Shown here piece after piece: positions 17,884 to 32,374 of a stretch of DNA of 64,000 nucleotides. The stretch's first letter is position 1. Each line of letters begins with the position of its first letter. The notes below the pieces were generated by a model that searched no databases, was not told where the DNA came from, and saw nothing but the letters and a program-made list of their open reading frames with translations. Position numbers and translations under genes: made by a program. The DNA comes from CAIWHR01 sp963741355 (lineage in GTDB: Bacteria; Pseudomonadota; Gammaproteobacteria; Burkholderiales; Casimicrobiaceae), in contig CAVUIG010000003.1 of assembly GCA_963741355.1 (NCBI GenBank), positions 62,001 to 126,000 on the forward strand, given 5' to 3'.

Positions 17884-18246
17884 TCACGCGACGTGCCGCA
17901 ACTCCTCGAACAGCATCGGATACTCCTGCGATCCCTGGAAGAACCCGTCGGCGCCGGCCGCGTGGACGACCGACCGGTAGGTCGGCGCCGCGTGGTTGGT
18001 GTAGACGTAGATCACCGGACGTTGCCCGTGGCGCGCGCGCACGCGCTTGACCACGTCGATGCCGGTGCCGTCGCGCAGGAGCAGGTCGGTGATGACGACG
18101 TCCGGATTGAGCTCGTCGATGTCGACGACGGCCTCGTTCGCGGCTTCGGCTTCTCCGACGATCATGCAGTCGCCCAGCCCGGCGATCGCCTCGCGGATGC
18201 GGTTGCGAACCAGCGTGGAATACTCGACGACGTAAACGCGTTTCAT
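17884..18246 (-). CDS. stand-alone receiver protein with altered active site
   Basis: A 120-residue single receiver domain without an output domain. The phosphoacceptor Asp54 (DVVITDLLLRDGTG) and the switch Thr83 (VYVYTNHA) are present. However, the usual acidic pair at residues 8-9 is Glu-Tyr (VVEY), and the invariant Lys in the FF(D)K loop is Gln104 (GFFQGSQ). Phosphorylation should be weakened or absent. The ATG at 18246 is chosen over 18309 because the fold begins there. It lies near the kinase cluster at 19-27.6 kb and could be a partner. Confidence 0.82.
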   Translation of the reverse strand: MKRVYVVEYSTLVRNRIREAIAGLGDCMIVGEAEAANEAVVDIDELNPDVVITDLLLRDGTGIDVVKRVRARHGQRPVIYVYTNHAAPTYRSVVHAAGADGFFQGSQEYPMLFEELRHVA

Positions 18247-18581
18247 CTCGGCCCTTTCGGGAGGTCGACGCGGACCGGCCGCGCCCATGGCCAACCATCG
18301 CCGATGCATCCGCTTCCCGACAGGCGGCGACGCCGGGTTTCGCTGTAGGACAGCCGGAAGCGCAGGATTCGCGGCGACCTACACGGCCGGACGCCAGGGC
18401 GGCGGCCAGGCGGCGAACGGAGGCGGTCGGAGCTTTCCCTACATGAATTTCAGCGGGCGGCGGGCATCGGCAACGGCACGGCATGCTGAAAGTTCGAACT
18501 GGTGGAGGCCGTTTCGCGAATTCCAATGAGCCTTCGCGTGTGCAATCGTGACTTTCTGCCTGACGCGAATGGGAGGAACCG
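18247..18581. other. intergenic stretch, no gene seen
   Basis: A 335-bp gap between the divergent receiver gene and the 62-residue protein. No credible coding frame or RNA gene is seen; promoters for both neighbours should be here. Confidence 0.45.
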
Positions 18582-18770
18582 ATGAAATCGATTCTCGATC
18601 CGACGTTCCGTTACGTGCCGAGTGTGCAAACCGATCTCAGGAAGACGTTCTCGCGAATCCGGCGGGAAATGGACAAGGCGAGGGCCGCACAGCAGGCCGA
18701 TGCCGCCTCGAGCGGGACTCGCGTCGTGGTCTTCGCTCGGGCGAAGGAATTCGCGGCGCAACGGTCTTAG
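18582..18770 (+). CDS. small basic protein, stop codon supplied by the adjacent element
   Basis: A 62-residue, Arg/Lys-rich protein (MKSILDPTFRYVPSVQTDLR...). A strong GGGAGGA ribosome-binding site 5 bases before the ATG supports translation. The DPTFRYVPS-x-xTDLRKTF opening looks like a small conserved betaproteobacterial type, but I cannot name it. Its TAG stop (18768-18770) is the first three bases of the palindromic element, so the original C-terminus may have been replaced. Confidence 0.65.
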   Translation: MKSILDPTFRYVPSVQTDLRKTFSRIRREMDKARAAQQADAASSGTRVVVFARAKEFAAQRS

Positions 18771-19040
18771 GAGTCTGTCGGGCTTGGCTTCGCGCATGCG
18801 TTGCCGGGCCAAAAAGCGATGGATGCGCGGCGCGAGGCGCAGCGAATATCGCGAATCTTCGCAAGCCGAGCAACAAAGCAGACGCGCTTTTTGGCAGCGA
18901 CCCGAAGGGACGGGGCGCTTTGGGCGCATTTCTGCGTTGCTTGCCCTCAGCATATTCCCGATATGCTCTCGGTCTCGCGCCTTGAACTGCGCCCAAACCG
19001 CCTCCGTCGCATACACGAAACCAAGCCCGACAGGCTCCTA
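18768..19040. mobile_element. 273-bp palindromic MITE-like element
   Basis: The ends form 25-bp terminal inverted repeats with two mismatches: TAGGAGTCTGTCGGGCTTGG+CTTCG at 18768-18792 and its complement at 19016-19040. Inside, the halves are diverged inverted copies (each carries an ATATCG(C/G)GAAT segment and a GCAAGC(C)GAGCAAC/GCAAGCAACGC segment), so the whole could fold into a long imperfect hairpin. It contains no transposase. Open frames on both strands are by-products of its composition. It lies between the 62-residue gene and the kinase gene. Confidence 0.72.
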
Positions 19041-19062
19041 GGGGCAGGTTCCCGAGCCGGGC

Positions 19063-20699
19063 TTACGACGGCGCGACCTGGCCGAACGACTCCAGCACGG
19101 CGAGGAGCTCGCTCGGCACCACCGGCTTCACCAGATGCCGGTCGAAGCCGGCGTCGCGCGAGAGCTGGCGGTCGGTATCCCCGCCCCAGCCGGTGATCGC
19201 GATCATCATGATCTTCCGGTCGCCGCAATGCGCGCGGATGGCGCGCGCGGCCTGGTACCCGTCGAGCCTCGGCATTCCAAGATCCATGAGTACGACGTCG
19301 GGCTTGAAACTCTCGACGGCGGGGACCGCGACGGTTCCATCGTAGATCGTGTCGACCTGGTTGCCGAGCAGCCGCAACATGAGTGCCAGCGAATCGGCCG
19401 CATCACGGTTGTCGTCGACCACGAGGATCCTTCGTGAGGATCCGGGCGCCAGCGCGGCGGAATCGGGCAGGCGCTCGCTGCGGAAGTCGCCTCCGTCGAT
19501 CGTCCCCGGCAGCCGCACGCAGAATTCGCTTCCCTGATCGCGGCCCGCGCTTCGCGCCGAGACGCTGCCGCCGTGGAGCTCCACGAGCTGCTTGACGAGC
19601 GCCAGGCCGAGCCCGAGGCCGCCATTCCCGGCGCCCGCGCGTGCGTCGCCCTGATAGAACATCTCGAAGACCCGGGCGCGCTCGGTTTCCGACAGGCCGG
19701 CGCCGTCGTCAACGACGCGCACCGCGATCTCGCCGTTCTCGCGCGCAACGGACAGCGCGATGTTGCCGCCTCGAGGCGTGAATTTCACCGCATTGTTGAG
19801 CAGGTTGGAGAGGACCTGCGTCAGGCGGGCGCCGTCGGCGACGATCTCGATCCTTTCGTCGGGGCAACGCACGTCGAGCGTGAGCTTCTTGCCGTCGACC
19901 AGGGGCCGCACCGAGTCGACGGCGGCGGCGACGATCTGCGACATCGCGACGATCTCCCTGCGGAGCTCGAGCTTCCCGCTGTTGATCCGGCTCGCGTCGA
20001 GCAGGTCGTCGACGAGCCGGGCCAGCAGCTTGACCTGTCGCTCGATGACCTTGCGGCCCCACTGCAGCTCCGCGGGCGCGAGCTTCGGCTGGCGCGCGAG
20101 CTCGATTGCGGTGAGGATGGGCTGCAGCGGGTTGCGCAGCTCGTGCGCGAGCATCGCGAGGAACTCGTTCTTGCGGCGGTCGGCTTCCGCCAGCGCCTCG
20201 CGCTGCTGCCGCAGCCGGTTCTCGCTCTCGCGGAGCTGGCGGATGGATTGCTCGAGCTCGGAAGTGCGCGCGGCGACGCGCTCCTCGAGCGTGGCGTTGA
20301 GGTGCTCGAGCTCGGTGGACTTGCGATAGAGGTCGAGGAAGACGCCGATCTTCGCGCGCAGGATCTCCGGCACGACCGGAACCGACACGTAGTCGACCGC
20401 GCCGGTTTCGTAGCCGCGCAGCCGGTCGTGTCGGTGAGGTGAACGGCGGAGGCGAAGATGATCGCCGTCCTCCGGCAGCGCGGATGCTCCCGGATCATCG
20501 CGGTCAGCTCGAAGCCGTCGACCTCGGGCATGTTGACGTCCATGAGCACGACGGCGATGTCCTCGCGCAGCAGGTGGCCGAGCGCATCGCGTGCCGTCGG
20601 CGCCTTGATGAGGTTGGCGCCCAGACCGCCCAGCATCGCCTCGTAAGTCAGCAGCTTCGCCGGCTGATCGTCCACCAGGAGGATGTTGAGCGGCTTCAT
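19063..20699 (-). CDS. hybrid histidine kinase REC-HisKA-HATPase-REC (frameshifted)
   Basis: A cytoplasmic hybrid kinase of about 545 residues. Order: receiver (Asp54 in VVLMDVNMPEVDG), coiled coil, HisKA (FLAMLAHELRNPLQPI, phospho-His), HATPase (LLNNAVKFTPRGG N-box, VVDDGAGL G1, GLGLGLALVKQL G2), then a second receiver (DVVLMDLGMPRLDGY, Lys in HLVKPV). A shift near 20428 separates the first receiver from the rest; adding one G gives ...TDTDRLRGYETGAVDYVSVPV. It follows the giant kinase after 13 bases, so the two are probably one operon. Confidence 0.85.
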
Positions 20700-20712
20700 C
20701 GGTCGAGGGCGG

Positions 20713-25682
<4,970 letters not shown>

Positions 25683-26089
25683 TGACTCCTCGCGGATGAG
25701 GGAGCGCAGGACGCACGCAAGCCGCGCGGGCGTCCGCGCGCCTCAGCCGTGTACTGAAATGGTTCGCCGCGACGACGTGGAAAAGCTCACCGGGCATCGC
25801 GGTCCGATGCCGGCGCTAGGGATGGCTTCCCCAACCTTCTGCCGCATTTCCCGTCCTCCCTGGACGAAGGGAACGAGCCCTCCGCGGGCCGGGCACCCGC
25901 ATCCAGCGATCATGACGGCTCACATGCCGCGGAAAAGTAGGCGGGGTGGCGGCGTCCGCGTAGGGCAATTCCTACAAACCGTTGCCAGCCATTCCGATCG
26001 GAGGAGACAAGACCTGATGCCGGGCGATGCGGCGAGCGCGAGCCTTTCCGGCATTTAGCGGCGCAGAGACATTCATCGGCGCCGGGGCT
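25683..26089. other. intergenic stretch with a GTAGG-N6-CCTAC palindrome
   Basis: This 407-bp gap precedes the giant kinase on the minus strand. The only structure seen is GTAGGGCAATTCCTAC at 25960-25975, an inverted repeat of the size bound by NarL/FixJ-type regulators or a short hairpin. No gene is visible. Confidence 0.4.
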
Positions 26090-27603
26090 CTACGTTGCGG
26101 GCGGCGGATCGAGCGGCACGGAAAGCTCGTAGATGATCCGGTCGGAGTCGCCGGCGTGGACGGCAAGCGTCCCGCCATGCAATTCCGCCAGAAGCTCCGC
26201 GAATTTCAGGCCGGCCCACATTTCGGCGGGCCGGGCGCGATCTCCATTCGAAGGATCCCGCGCTGCCGGCTCGCTCGACCCGCCGTGGCCGGCGTCCGGG
26301 GAACCCGCGAGAACGGTCCACCGGTCCGGATACACCCGCGCCGTCACCTGGACCGTGACCCCTGATCGCTGCGAGCGTGACGCGCAGTGGATGAGCGCTT
26401 CGACGGCGTGGCGCAGCCGCTGCACATCGCTGCGGGCGACCGAGTCGACGCGCGGCAGGCTGGGCGCGCAGTCCTGTTCTGCGCGCCAGCAGCGGGCGGA
26501 CGTTTTCCACTGCGGGCATGATGAGCTCAGCGACGCTGAATGCCGATCGCGCCAGCGTGACGTCGCCGCGCGAAAGGCGCGAGATTTCGGCGACCTGCTC
26601 GATCAGCGAGACGAGATCCTCGACCTGGCGCTCGATGAGCTCGAGCGCCCACGTCGACTGCTCGTCCGACGCGGGCTTGCCCCTCAGGATATGGACGGCA
26701 TTGGATACGGTCCCAGCGGATTGCGCAGCTCGTGTCCCAGCAGCTCGAGGAAATCGTCCTTCGCGCGCTCGCTGGGCTTGCGGTCCGTGATGTCGGTGAG
26801 AAGGTTCACGGCACCCATGAGCTCACCGTCCTCGCCGTGCATGGGATTCGCGTGCGCGAGCACGGCGACGCGGCGGCCACCCGGCTGCTCGACCACGATC
26901 TCGCAGCCGTTGTATTCGCGATTCTCGGAGAGCGCACGGGCCATCCAGGACCGCTCATGCGGGAGTGGTGTACCGTCGCGCGCGAACAGACGGAACGAGC
27001 CGCAGTAACGATCGCGCGCGTCGTGCAGCAGCGGCTCGCGACCCCAGATTTCGACGGCGCGCCGATTGAAATAGGTGATGAGGCCGTCGCGATCGCACAC
27101 GTACGCGCCGGCCGGAACGGCGTCGAGAACGCGATGGAAATCCGTGACGTCCGCGCGCTCGACGGGGAGCGAGCCGCGACGCGAAAGGGGCGGTGCCTGC
27201 GACGGCAGGTCAGCTCGCATGGACATGCCGGCGCCGGATAAGTCGCGCCCGAGGTGCTCGTCGAGCACGCGCTTCAGCGTGGCAGCCGAATAGGGCTTCA
27301 GCAGTGCGACGTTGCCCCTCGCGATCACCATGTCGATGACCGACTCGTGCCCGGTCATGAGGACCACCGGCATGTCGGGGCGCATTTGATGGGCGCGCGT
27401 GCAGAATTCGAGCCCGCCCATGCCGGGCATGACGATGTCGGACATGACGAGATCGAAGGGAAGCTGCGACCGGAGAGCACCAGCGCATCGGTGGCTCGCT
27501 CGCACTGGGTCACGGCGATGCCGTCGGCGGCGAGAACTGCCGCAAGGGATTCGCGCTGCATCTCGTCGTCATCGACGACGAGAACACGAGGTGCCTTCGA
27601 CAT
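26090..27603 (-). CDS. REC-PAS-HisKA protein with degenerate ATPase domain (frameshifted)
   Basis: A protein of about 500 residues. Order: receiver (opens KAPRVLVVDDDEMQRESLAA, acceptor in DLVMSDIVMPGMGG, Lys in ALLKPY), PAS (DFHRVLDAVPAGAYVCDRDG to TDITDRKPSERA), HisKA (DDFLELLGHELRNPLGP), then a remnant-like HATPase. Frames change near 27480, 26700 and 26470. In the last domain the N-box Asn is missing (RLRHAVEALIHCA), no DxGxG is found and the G2 box reads GLKFAELLAELHGG. The start at 27603 follows GGAGGAG. It may not be an active kinase. Confidence 0.75.
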
Positions 27604-27799
27604 GGTGGGCTCCTCCCCCAGGACGTCCGACACAGGAAATCAATGTAGCACTTAATGGGGAATTACAAACGCAAATACAAGCCCGCGTGGGCTGGGGAAA
27701 AGGCCATGATCAGAGCGTGGTTACACGGTTGTGATGGCGGGATTCGGCCGGCGAATTCAGGTGCGGCGGGAGGCGCGCAACCGTCACCCGAGCGTGCGC

Positions 27800-28633
27800 T
27801 TACGTGGCGAGGTCGCGCAGCAGGGCGCGAAGCTCGTCCGGGCTCTTCCAATGCTGTCCGCAGGTGAGGCGCGGCAGGCGCCAGCGATCGCTGGCCTCCG
27901 TCATCGGCGCGCACTTGCTGGTGAATGCGGCGTCGACGCCGATGCGGGCCCCGTGCTCCGGGAAGTATTCCTCCGCCAGAAACGGGTTCGCCTCGCCGTA
28001 GGGATACGCGAAAAGCCTCTCGGCGGGATTCGTGGCGACGCGGCGAATGTATTCCGCGCCGCGGGCGATCTCGGCTTCCGCGGCCGCAAAGTCGTCGATC
28101 GACGCGAAGGTGCCGCGCGCGCGACCGGTCGGAGCCGATTCCGACACCAGCGGATGATTGTGATCCCAGCTGTGATTGGCGATGCCGATGAGCCCGCTCG
28201 CGATCGCCGGCTGCCACCACGTATCGTTCCACCAGCGCGCGCCGATCATCGACCTCCGGTCGAGCTCGGATCTGGCATCGGGCGACACGACCACGAAGGC
28301 CGTCGCGTGTGCGTCAGGCTGGCGCGCGCCAACCGCGGACCGATGGTCGCGCAGGAGGTTGCACAGGCTTCGCTGCGGGCCGTGGTGCGGATGGACGAGA
28401 TCGACGAAGTCGAAATCCGTGCCGTCGTCGAACGTGAGAGCGACCGCCCTGGGCGGAGGGGCCGCGCGCCCGAGGATGGTGTCCTCGACCAGCCGATGAA
28501 GTGGCCGGATCGTCCAGCCGGCGTCGGTCAGCAGGTCGAGGTCGGTTCGAAACGCCACATGATCGTTGGTCGCGTAGTCGCTGCCCGCAATGTTTGCGGA
28601 ATGGTAATTCAGGACGGGAATCGCGAATCGCAT
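27800..28633 (-). CDS. polysaccharide deacetylase-family protein
   Basis: A 277-residue NodB-type (carbohydrate esterase 4) protein. The metal-binding motif I TFDDGTDFDF and motif II HSWDHNHP are present, and FAYPYGE resembles the R-x2-R/PYG segment of late motifs. No signal peptide is visible, suggesting cytoplasmic action on a sugar or lipid-linked intermediate. It ends a short minus-strand run with a 179-residue protein and, further upstream, an acyltransferase. Confidence 0.82.
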   Translation of the reverse strand: MRFAIPVLNYHSANIAGSDYATNDHVAFRTDLDLLTDAGWTIRPLHRLVEDTILGRAAPPPRAVALTFDDGTDFDFVDLVHPHHGPQRSLCNLLRDHRSAVGARQPDAHATAFVVVSPDARSELDRRSMIGARWWNDTWWQPAIASGLIGIANHSWDHNHPLVSESAPTGRARGTFASIDDFAAAEAEIARGAEYIRRVATNPAERLFAYPYGEANPFLAEEYFPEHGARIGVDAAFTSKCAPMTEASDRWRLPRLTCGQHWKSPDELRALLRDLAT

Positions 28634-28643
28634 TGCGGCGCAC

Positions 28644-29183
28644 TCAGAATCGGCCGATGCGCTCGACGCGGTCGATCAGCGCTTCCTGCGCCTCGCGTGG
28701 CATCGGCCGGCGCCAGTGAACCATCAGATACGGCCTGCCCGTGTCGACGAATCCGGCGCGAAGATCGGCAAGACGCGCGCGCCTGTCGCCGACGTGCCCG
28801 AACACCGCAGGACAATCTCCTAGCGTCGCAAAGCTCTCCTTCATGATGATCGTCGCGAGCCCGCCTTCCCGCTTCACTTCGTCGAACAGCCAGCGCGGAA
28901 ACATCCGGTACGCCGCCGGGTCGACGCACATGCCACCCGCGAGATAGACGTTCTCGAACGCGAGCTGGTGCGTGTAGCCGATGACCAGGGGCTGCGCGGA
29001 ATCGTTTCCTTGGGCCGCGGGCGGGCGGTAGAACATCACGTAATGCCGCGGCATCGGCGGCACCGGATGCCCGAAGCTCTTGCGGAACAGCGGCGCTGCC
29101 AGCTGCGCGTCGCTGGTTTCGACCGTATCGATGCAGCTGCGCCAGCCCGCGCGGGGTTCCCCATCCGATGCAGCGCCGGTCAT
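28644..29183 (-). CDS. conserved-looking protein of unknown function
   Basis: A 179-residue soluble protein. The central part (RHYVMFYRPP, LVIGYTHQLAFENVYLAGGM, IIMKESFATLGDCPAVFGHV) reads like a single alpha/beta domain, somewhat like a GNAT- or ASCH-type fold, but I cannot place it. The start at 29183 has AGGAG 10 bases upstream. It ends 10 bases before the deacetylase start, so they are likely co-transcribed. Confidence 0.6.
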   Translation of the reverse strand: MTGAASDGEPRAGWRSCIDTVETSDAQLAAPLFRKSFGHPVPPMPRHYVMFYRPPAAQGNDSAQPLVIGYTHQLAFENVYLAGGMCVDPAAYRMFPRWLFDEVKREGGLATIIMKESFATLGDCPAVFGHVGDRRARLADLRAGFVDTGRPYLMVHWRRPMPREAQEALIDRVERIGRF

Positions 29184-29393
29184 GGATTGCGGGCTCCTGC
29201 TTTGCGGCGGCGCCGCGCGCTCATCCCGCGTTGCGCGGATGGCGATCGCGCCGCACGGTGAAAAGTCTGCGGCGGATTGCGCTTCAGGGCCATCCCGCAT
29301 TTTACCTGCGGATGCCATTCGCGAGCGTCGGTCGACGTCAGGCGCCATGCGGCCTGCGTAGCGGCAGGCCGATGCAGATTCAGCCGCTGCCCG

Positions 29394-30464
29394 TCATGCG
29401 CCGCGACTCGCCACGACGTAGTGCGAGCCGCGCTTCAGGAACGGCTTCTCGACGAGGTGCCATGATGCGAACGCCAGCGCGAGGACGATCACGATGGCGA
29501 GCGCGAACGCGCCAAAGGCATTGCGCTCGAAGACGCCCAGTGCGACCAGCGTCTGCAGCACGGGCACGTGGAGGATGTAGATGCCGTACGAAAGGTCGCC
29601 GTAGCGCGCGAAGTTGCCCAGATGGCGGATGCCCAGGGCCAGAAAGGCGACGACCAGGGCGAGCGCGGCGGGCTCGACGACGATTCGCAGTGGCGGGAAG
29701 ACATCGGCGACGATCAGGCCGGCCACGCCGAGCGCGGCGGCAGGTGCCCACCGCCGCTGCAGCAACGGCAGGTAGTAATAGCAGAGCGCGCCCGACGCGA
29801 AGTATCCGAGCTGCCCGGGAAATTGATAGGAGAGCTTGGCATACAGGATCGAGCCCGTTCGCGCCGCGAGCGCCTCGAAGCCGAGCATCCAGGCGATGCC
29901 CAGCGCGTAGGCGGTTGCCAGAACGAGCGCCGGGCCGCGCCGCGCCGCGAGCCACGCGAGGATCGGAACGCACGCGTAGAACATCACCTCGATCTTGATC
30001 GTCCACAGCGGGCCGTTCACTTCGGTCAGCGGATTGTGGGCAAATACGCCGGGCAGTGTCAGCGCCAGGAAATTGACGAACGCGAGATTCGCCGCGACGT
30101 AGCGAATCACGCCGGTCGAAAAATATTCGCTCCAGGGGAGGTCGGTGATGAATGCGCCCAGCATTGCGGCGCCGACGACCACGGTGAAATAGGCCGGATA
30201 GATCCGGCGGATCCGCTTGCCGAAGTACTCCGCCGTCGAGCGCGACTGCTCGAAGCTCATGAAGACGAGAAAGCCGCTGACGACGAAGAACGCTCTTACC
30301 GCGAGGTCGGCGGAGAACACTCGGAGGAACGCGAGCTCGGGCGCTGCGGAGCAGATCCGCACGTGGTAGAGCACGACCACCGCCGCGAAGACGAAGCGCA
30401 GCAGGTCGAAATTGTTGCGGGGAGGTACGGCGCTGCGCATGGATCGGTCGGCGGAGAATATCAT
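29394..30464 (-). CDS. acyltransferase 3 family membrane protein (OafA/YrhL-like)
   Basis: A protein of about 356 residues with ten or so transmembrane helices. Family marks: NNFDLLRFVFAAVVVLYHV with the catalytic-region His, FFVVSGFLVFMSFE, KRIRRIYPAYF, and GPLWTIKIEVMFY. Such enzymes move acyl groups onto exported sugars or lipids at the inner membrane. The start at 30464 (MIFSADRSM) is a choice among several; 30440 is possible. The neighbouring deacetylase suggests a small glycan-modifying set. Confidence 0.9.
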   Translation of the reverse strand: MIFSADRSMRSAVPPRNNFDLLRFVFAAVVVLYHVRICSAAPELAFLRVFSADLAVRAFFVVSGFLVFMSFEQSRSTAEYFGKRIRRIYPAYFTVVVGAAMLGAFITDLPWSEYFSTGVIRYVAANLAFVNFLALTLPGVFAHNPLTEVNGPLWTIKIEVMFYACVPILAWLAARRGPALVLATAYALGIAWMLGFEALAARTGSILYAKLSYQFPGQLGYFASGALCYYYLPLLQRRWAPAAALGVAGLIVADVFPPLRIVVEPAALALVVAFLALGIRHLGNFARYGDLSYGIYILHVPVLQTLVALGVFERNAFGAFALAIVIVLALAFASWHLVEKPFLKRGSHYVVASRGA

Positions 30465-30652
30465 TGTCGCGTGAAGTCGTAATCCACCGCCGCTGGCCGC
30501 GTGTACCAACAAGGCGTGCGCGCACGTGTTGCTGACCCTGTGCTGACGCTCCAGGGCCCAACGGTTGTTAGAGTGGCAATCGTGCCCACGACGATTCGAG
30601 TCACTTGCATTCGCGGATCGGCGTAGACTGGTGGCGCAGGCGGAGCATCCCG

Positions 30653-30943
30653 ATGCGCTCCAAGATCTTCACCTTCCCAACAGCGCTGCACTCGCTGCGC
30701 CCGGAGAAGATCAACGCCCGAGTTCCCGAATTGCCGCGCGGCACGACGTTCTTCGACGTCGAGGGCATCCCGGTCACGCTGTCCCCTGACGGCAGCGAAG
30801 CGCGTGCGTGGGATCGTTCGACCGGCCCGCGAAAGATCGCCGTCAGCTCGGTCGATCGCGATGCGACATCGCAGGACGAAGCCGAATTTCGCGCATCCAT
30901 CGCGCTCTTCCGCGAACTTGGCGCGCCGGACCCGAAGCCCTAG
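30653..30943 (+). CDS. small protein of unknown function
   Basis: A 96-residue soluble protein (MRSKIFTFPTALHSLRPEKI...). GGAG 8 bases before the ATG at 30653 supports the start; the upstream ATG at 30605 adds non-conserved residues. A strand-rich core (TTFFDVEGIPVTLSPDG) and a C-terminal acidic helix (DEAEFRASIALFRELGA) are visible. It ends 17 bases before the next gene. I do not recognise a family. Confidence 0.55.
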   Translation: MRSKIFTFPTALHSLRPEKINARVPELPRGTTFFDVEGIPVTLSPDGSEARAWDRSTGPRKIAVSSVDRDATSQDEAEFRASIALFRELGAPDPKP

Positions 30944-30960
30944 GCTGCTGCGGGACGTAA

Positions 30961-31416
30961 ATGGTCATGCGCTCGCATCTTGCCCCGGCCCTGGTATCCC
31001 TTGCGGCGGCGGCAATGCTGTCGGTAAGCGCCGCATGCGCCGCGCCGAGTGACGAGATCAAGGGGGCTTTCAGCAAATTCATCACCGCGCAAAATGCGCA
31101 CGACCTCAAGGCGGTCGATGAATCCCTACTGGCTTCCCCGGAGTTCCTGTGGATTGCACCGGGACAAGTCGTGCGGGGACGCGACGCGGCCCTGGTACGC
31201 CTTGGTGAGCTGTTTCAACGCACGTGGCGCATCGATCCCGATTGGTCGACTTTCCAGGTCATGATGCTCGACGTATCCACCGCGGAGATCTTCGTCCGCG
31301 TCAGGATCACCGATGGCACATCTTCCCGAAGCGCGCGCATGAATCAGATTCTGGTGCACGCTCCGCGCGCATGGCGCATAGCAAGCATCGTGCTTGAGGA
31401 TGTTCCGGCTCGCTGA
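30961..31416 (+). CDS. exported NTF2-like (SnoaL/DUF4440-type) protein
   Basis: A 151-residue protein with a signal peptide (MRSHLAPALVSLAAAAMLSV, ending ACAA) and one NTF2-like cone-fold domain: FSKFITAQNAHDLKAVDESL, FLWIAPGQVVRGRDA, ALVRLGELFQ and a terminal RAWRIASIVLEDV strand. Similar domains serve as ketosteroid-isomerase-like enzymes or binding modules. It probably shares a transcript with the 96-residue gene. Confidence 0.8.
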   Translation: MVMRSHLAPALVSLAAAAMLSVSAACAAPSDEIKGAFSKFITAQNAHDLKAVDESLLASPEFLWIAPGQVVRGRDAALVRLGELFQRTWRIDPDWSTFQVMMLDVSTAEIFVRVRITDGTSSRSARMNQILVHAPRAWRIASIVLEDVPAR

Positions 31417-31530
31417 TTTCCGCAGTGACAGTCCAGCGGAGTTCGGCGAGGGTGCGCCTCGCCAATCCGTTTGCCCTTCCTTGATTTCCGGCCAGGCCGA
31501 TGCCGGGGGAACGCGCTGACCCTTCGGTAC

Positions 31531-32373
31531 CTAGAGTTGGAACGTCGCCCCTTCCACTCCCGGCGTGACCCGAAAGGCTGGCTTTGCTTCAGCCATCGCC
31601 TCTTCCATGAGTCGATCGATATCGGCGTCGGTGTGGCCGGGGTCATGATGAAATGACACCAGATTCTTGACCCCCGAGAGCCTCGCGAAATCCAGCGCTT
31701 GCTTGAACGAACTGTGTCCCCAGCCGATGTGATCGGGATATTCCGCCGCGCTGTATTGGCTGTCGTGAATCAACAGATCCGCCTCGGCGGCCAGCGCTCC
31801 TCCCGACGTCCACGCGAGAGGCAGCGTCGGAAACGCGGAGGCACCCAGCGCCGGCTCATGGTCCGGCAGGTAGGTGAGCACGCTGCCCTGCGCATCCACA
31901 ATGCGGTACCCCACCGTCGGCCCCGGATGACAAACCAGCGCCGCCGACACGCGAAATTCCCCGATCGCGACCTCGCCGCACGGAACGTCGTGGAGCGTGA
32001 TGGCGCACGGCAATTCGCGCAGGCTCACCGGAAAGAGCGGCGGCGACAGGTAGCGCATGAGGCGTTCCCGCAGAGTGACCTGGCTGCTGACCGGTCCCCA
32101 GATGCCGACGACGAGATCGGGGCGAAACAGCGGCGCGAAGAACCCGAGCCCCTGGATGTGATCCATGTGCAGATGGCTCAGCAGGATGTCGATGCGCCGC
32201 ACGGACGCGTCGATGGTCCTGCCCATGCCCCGGATGCCCGTCCCCGCGTCCAGCACCAGCACCGTACCGTCCCGTCCACGCACGCCCACGCAGGAGGTGT
32301 TGCCGCCGTAGCGCGCGGTGTCCGGGCCGGGCGTTGCGAGCGAGCCGCGCGTGCCCCACAGCGTGACTTTCAT
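31531..32373 (-). CDS. metallo-beta-lactamase-fold hydrolase
   Basis: A 280-residue MBL-fold protein. The start MKVTLWGTRGSLATPGPDTA and the metal motif SHLHMDHIQG are typical of the phosphodiesterase-like branch (RNase Z/PDE-type), as are VGYRIVDAQGSVLTYLPDHE, LLIHDSQYSAAEY and the late HHDPGHTD. The substrate may be a cyclic nucleotide or phosphodiester, inferred from this branch. It starts 1 base after the PAS gene stop, so the two are one operon and may form a signal-responsive pair. Confidence 0.88.
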   Translation of the reverse strand: MKVTLWGTRGSLATPGPDTARYGGNTSCVGVRGRDGTVLVLDAGTGIRGMGRTIDASVRRIDILLSHLHMDHIQGLGFFAPLFRPDLVVGIWGPVSSQVTLRERLMRYLSPPLFPVSLRELPCAITLHDVPCGEVAIGEFRVSAALVCHPGPTVGYRIVDAQGSVLTYLPDHEPALGASAFPTLPLAWTSGGALAAEADLLIHDSQYSAAEYPDHIGWGHSSFKQALDFARLSGVKNLVSFHHDPGHTDADIDRLMEEAMAEAKPAFRVTPGVEGATFQL

Positions 32374-32374
32374 C

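Noticed and set aside
18450..19016. Open frames on both strands across the palindromic element
   Set aside because: They arise from the element's inverted repeats; the minus frame has no promoter or ribosome-binding site and runs through the intergenic region.
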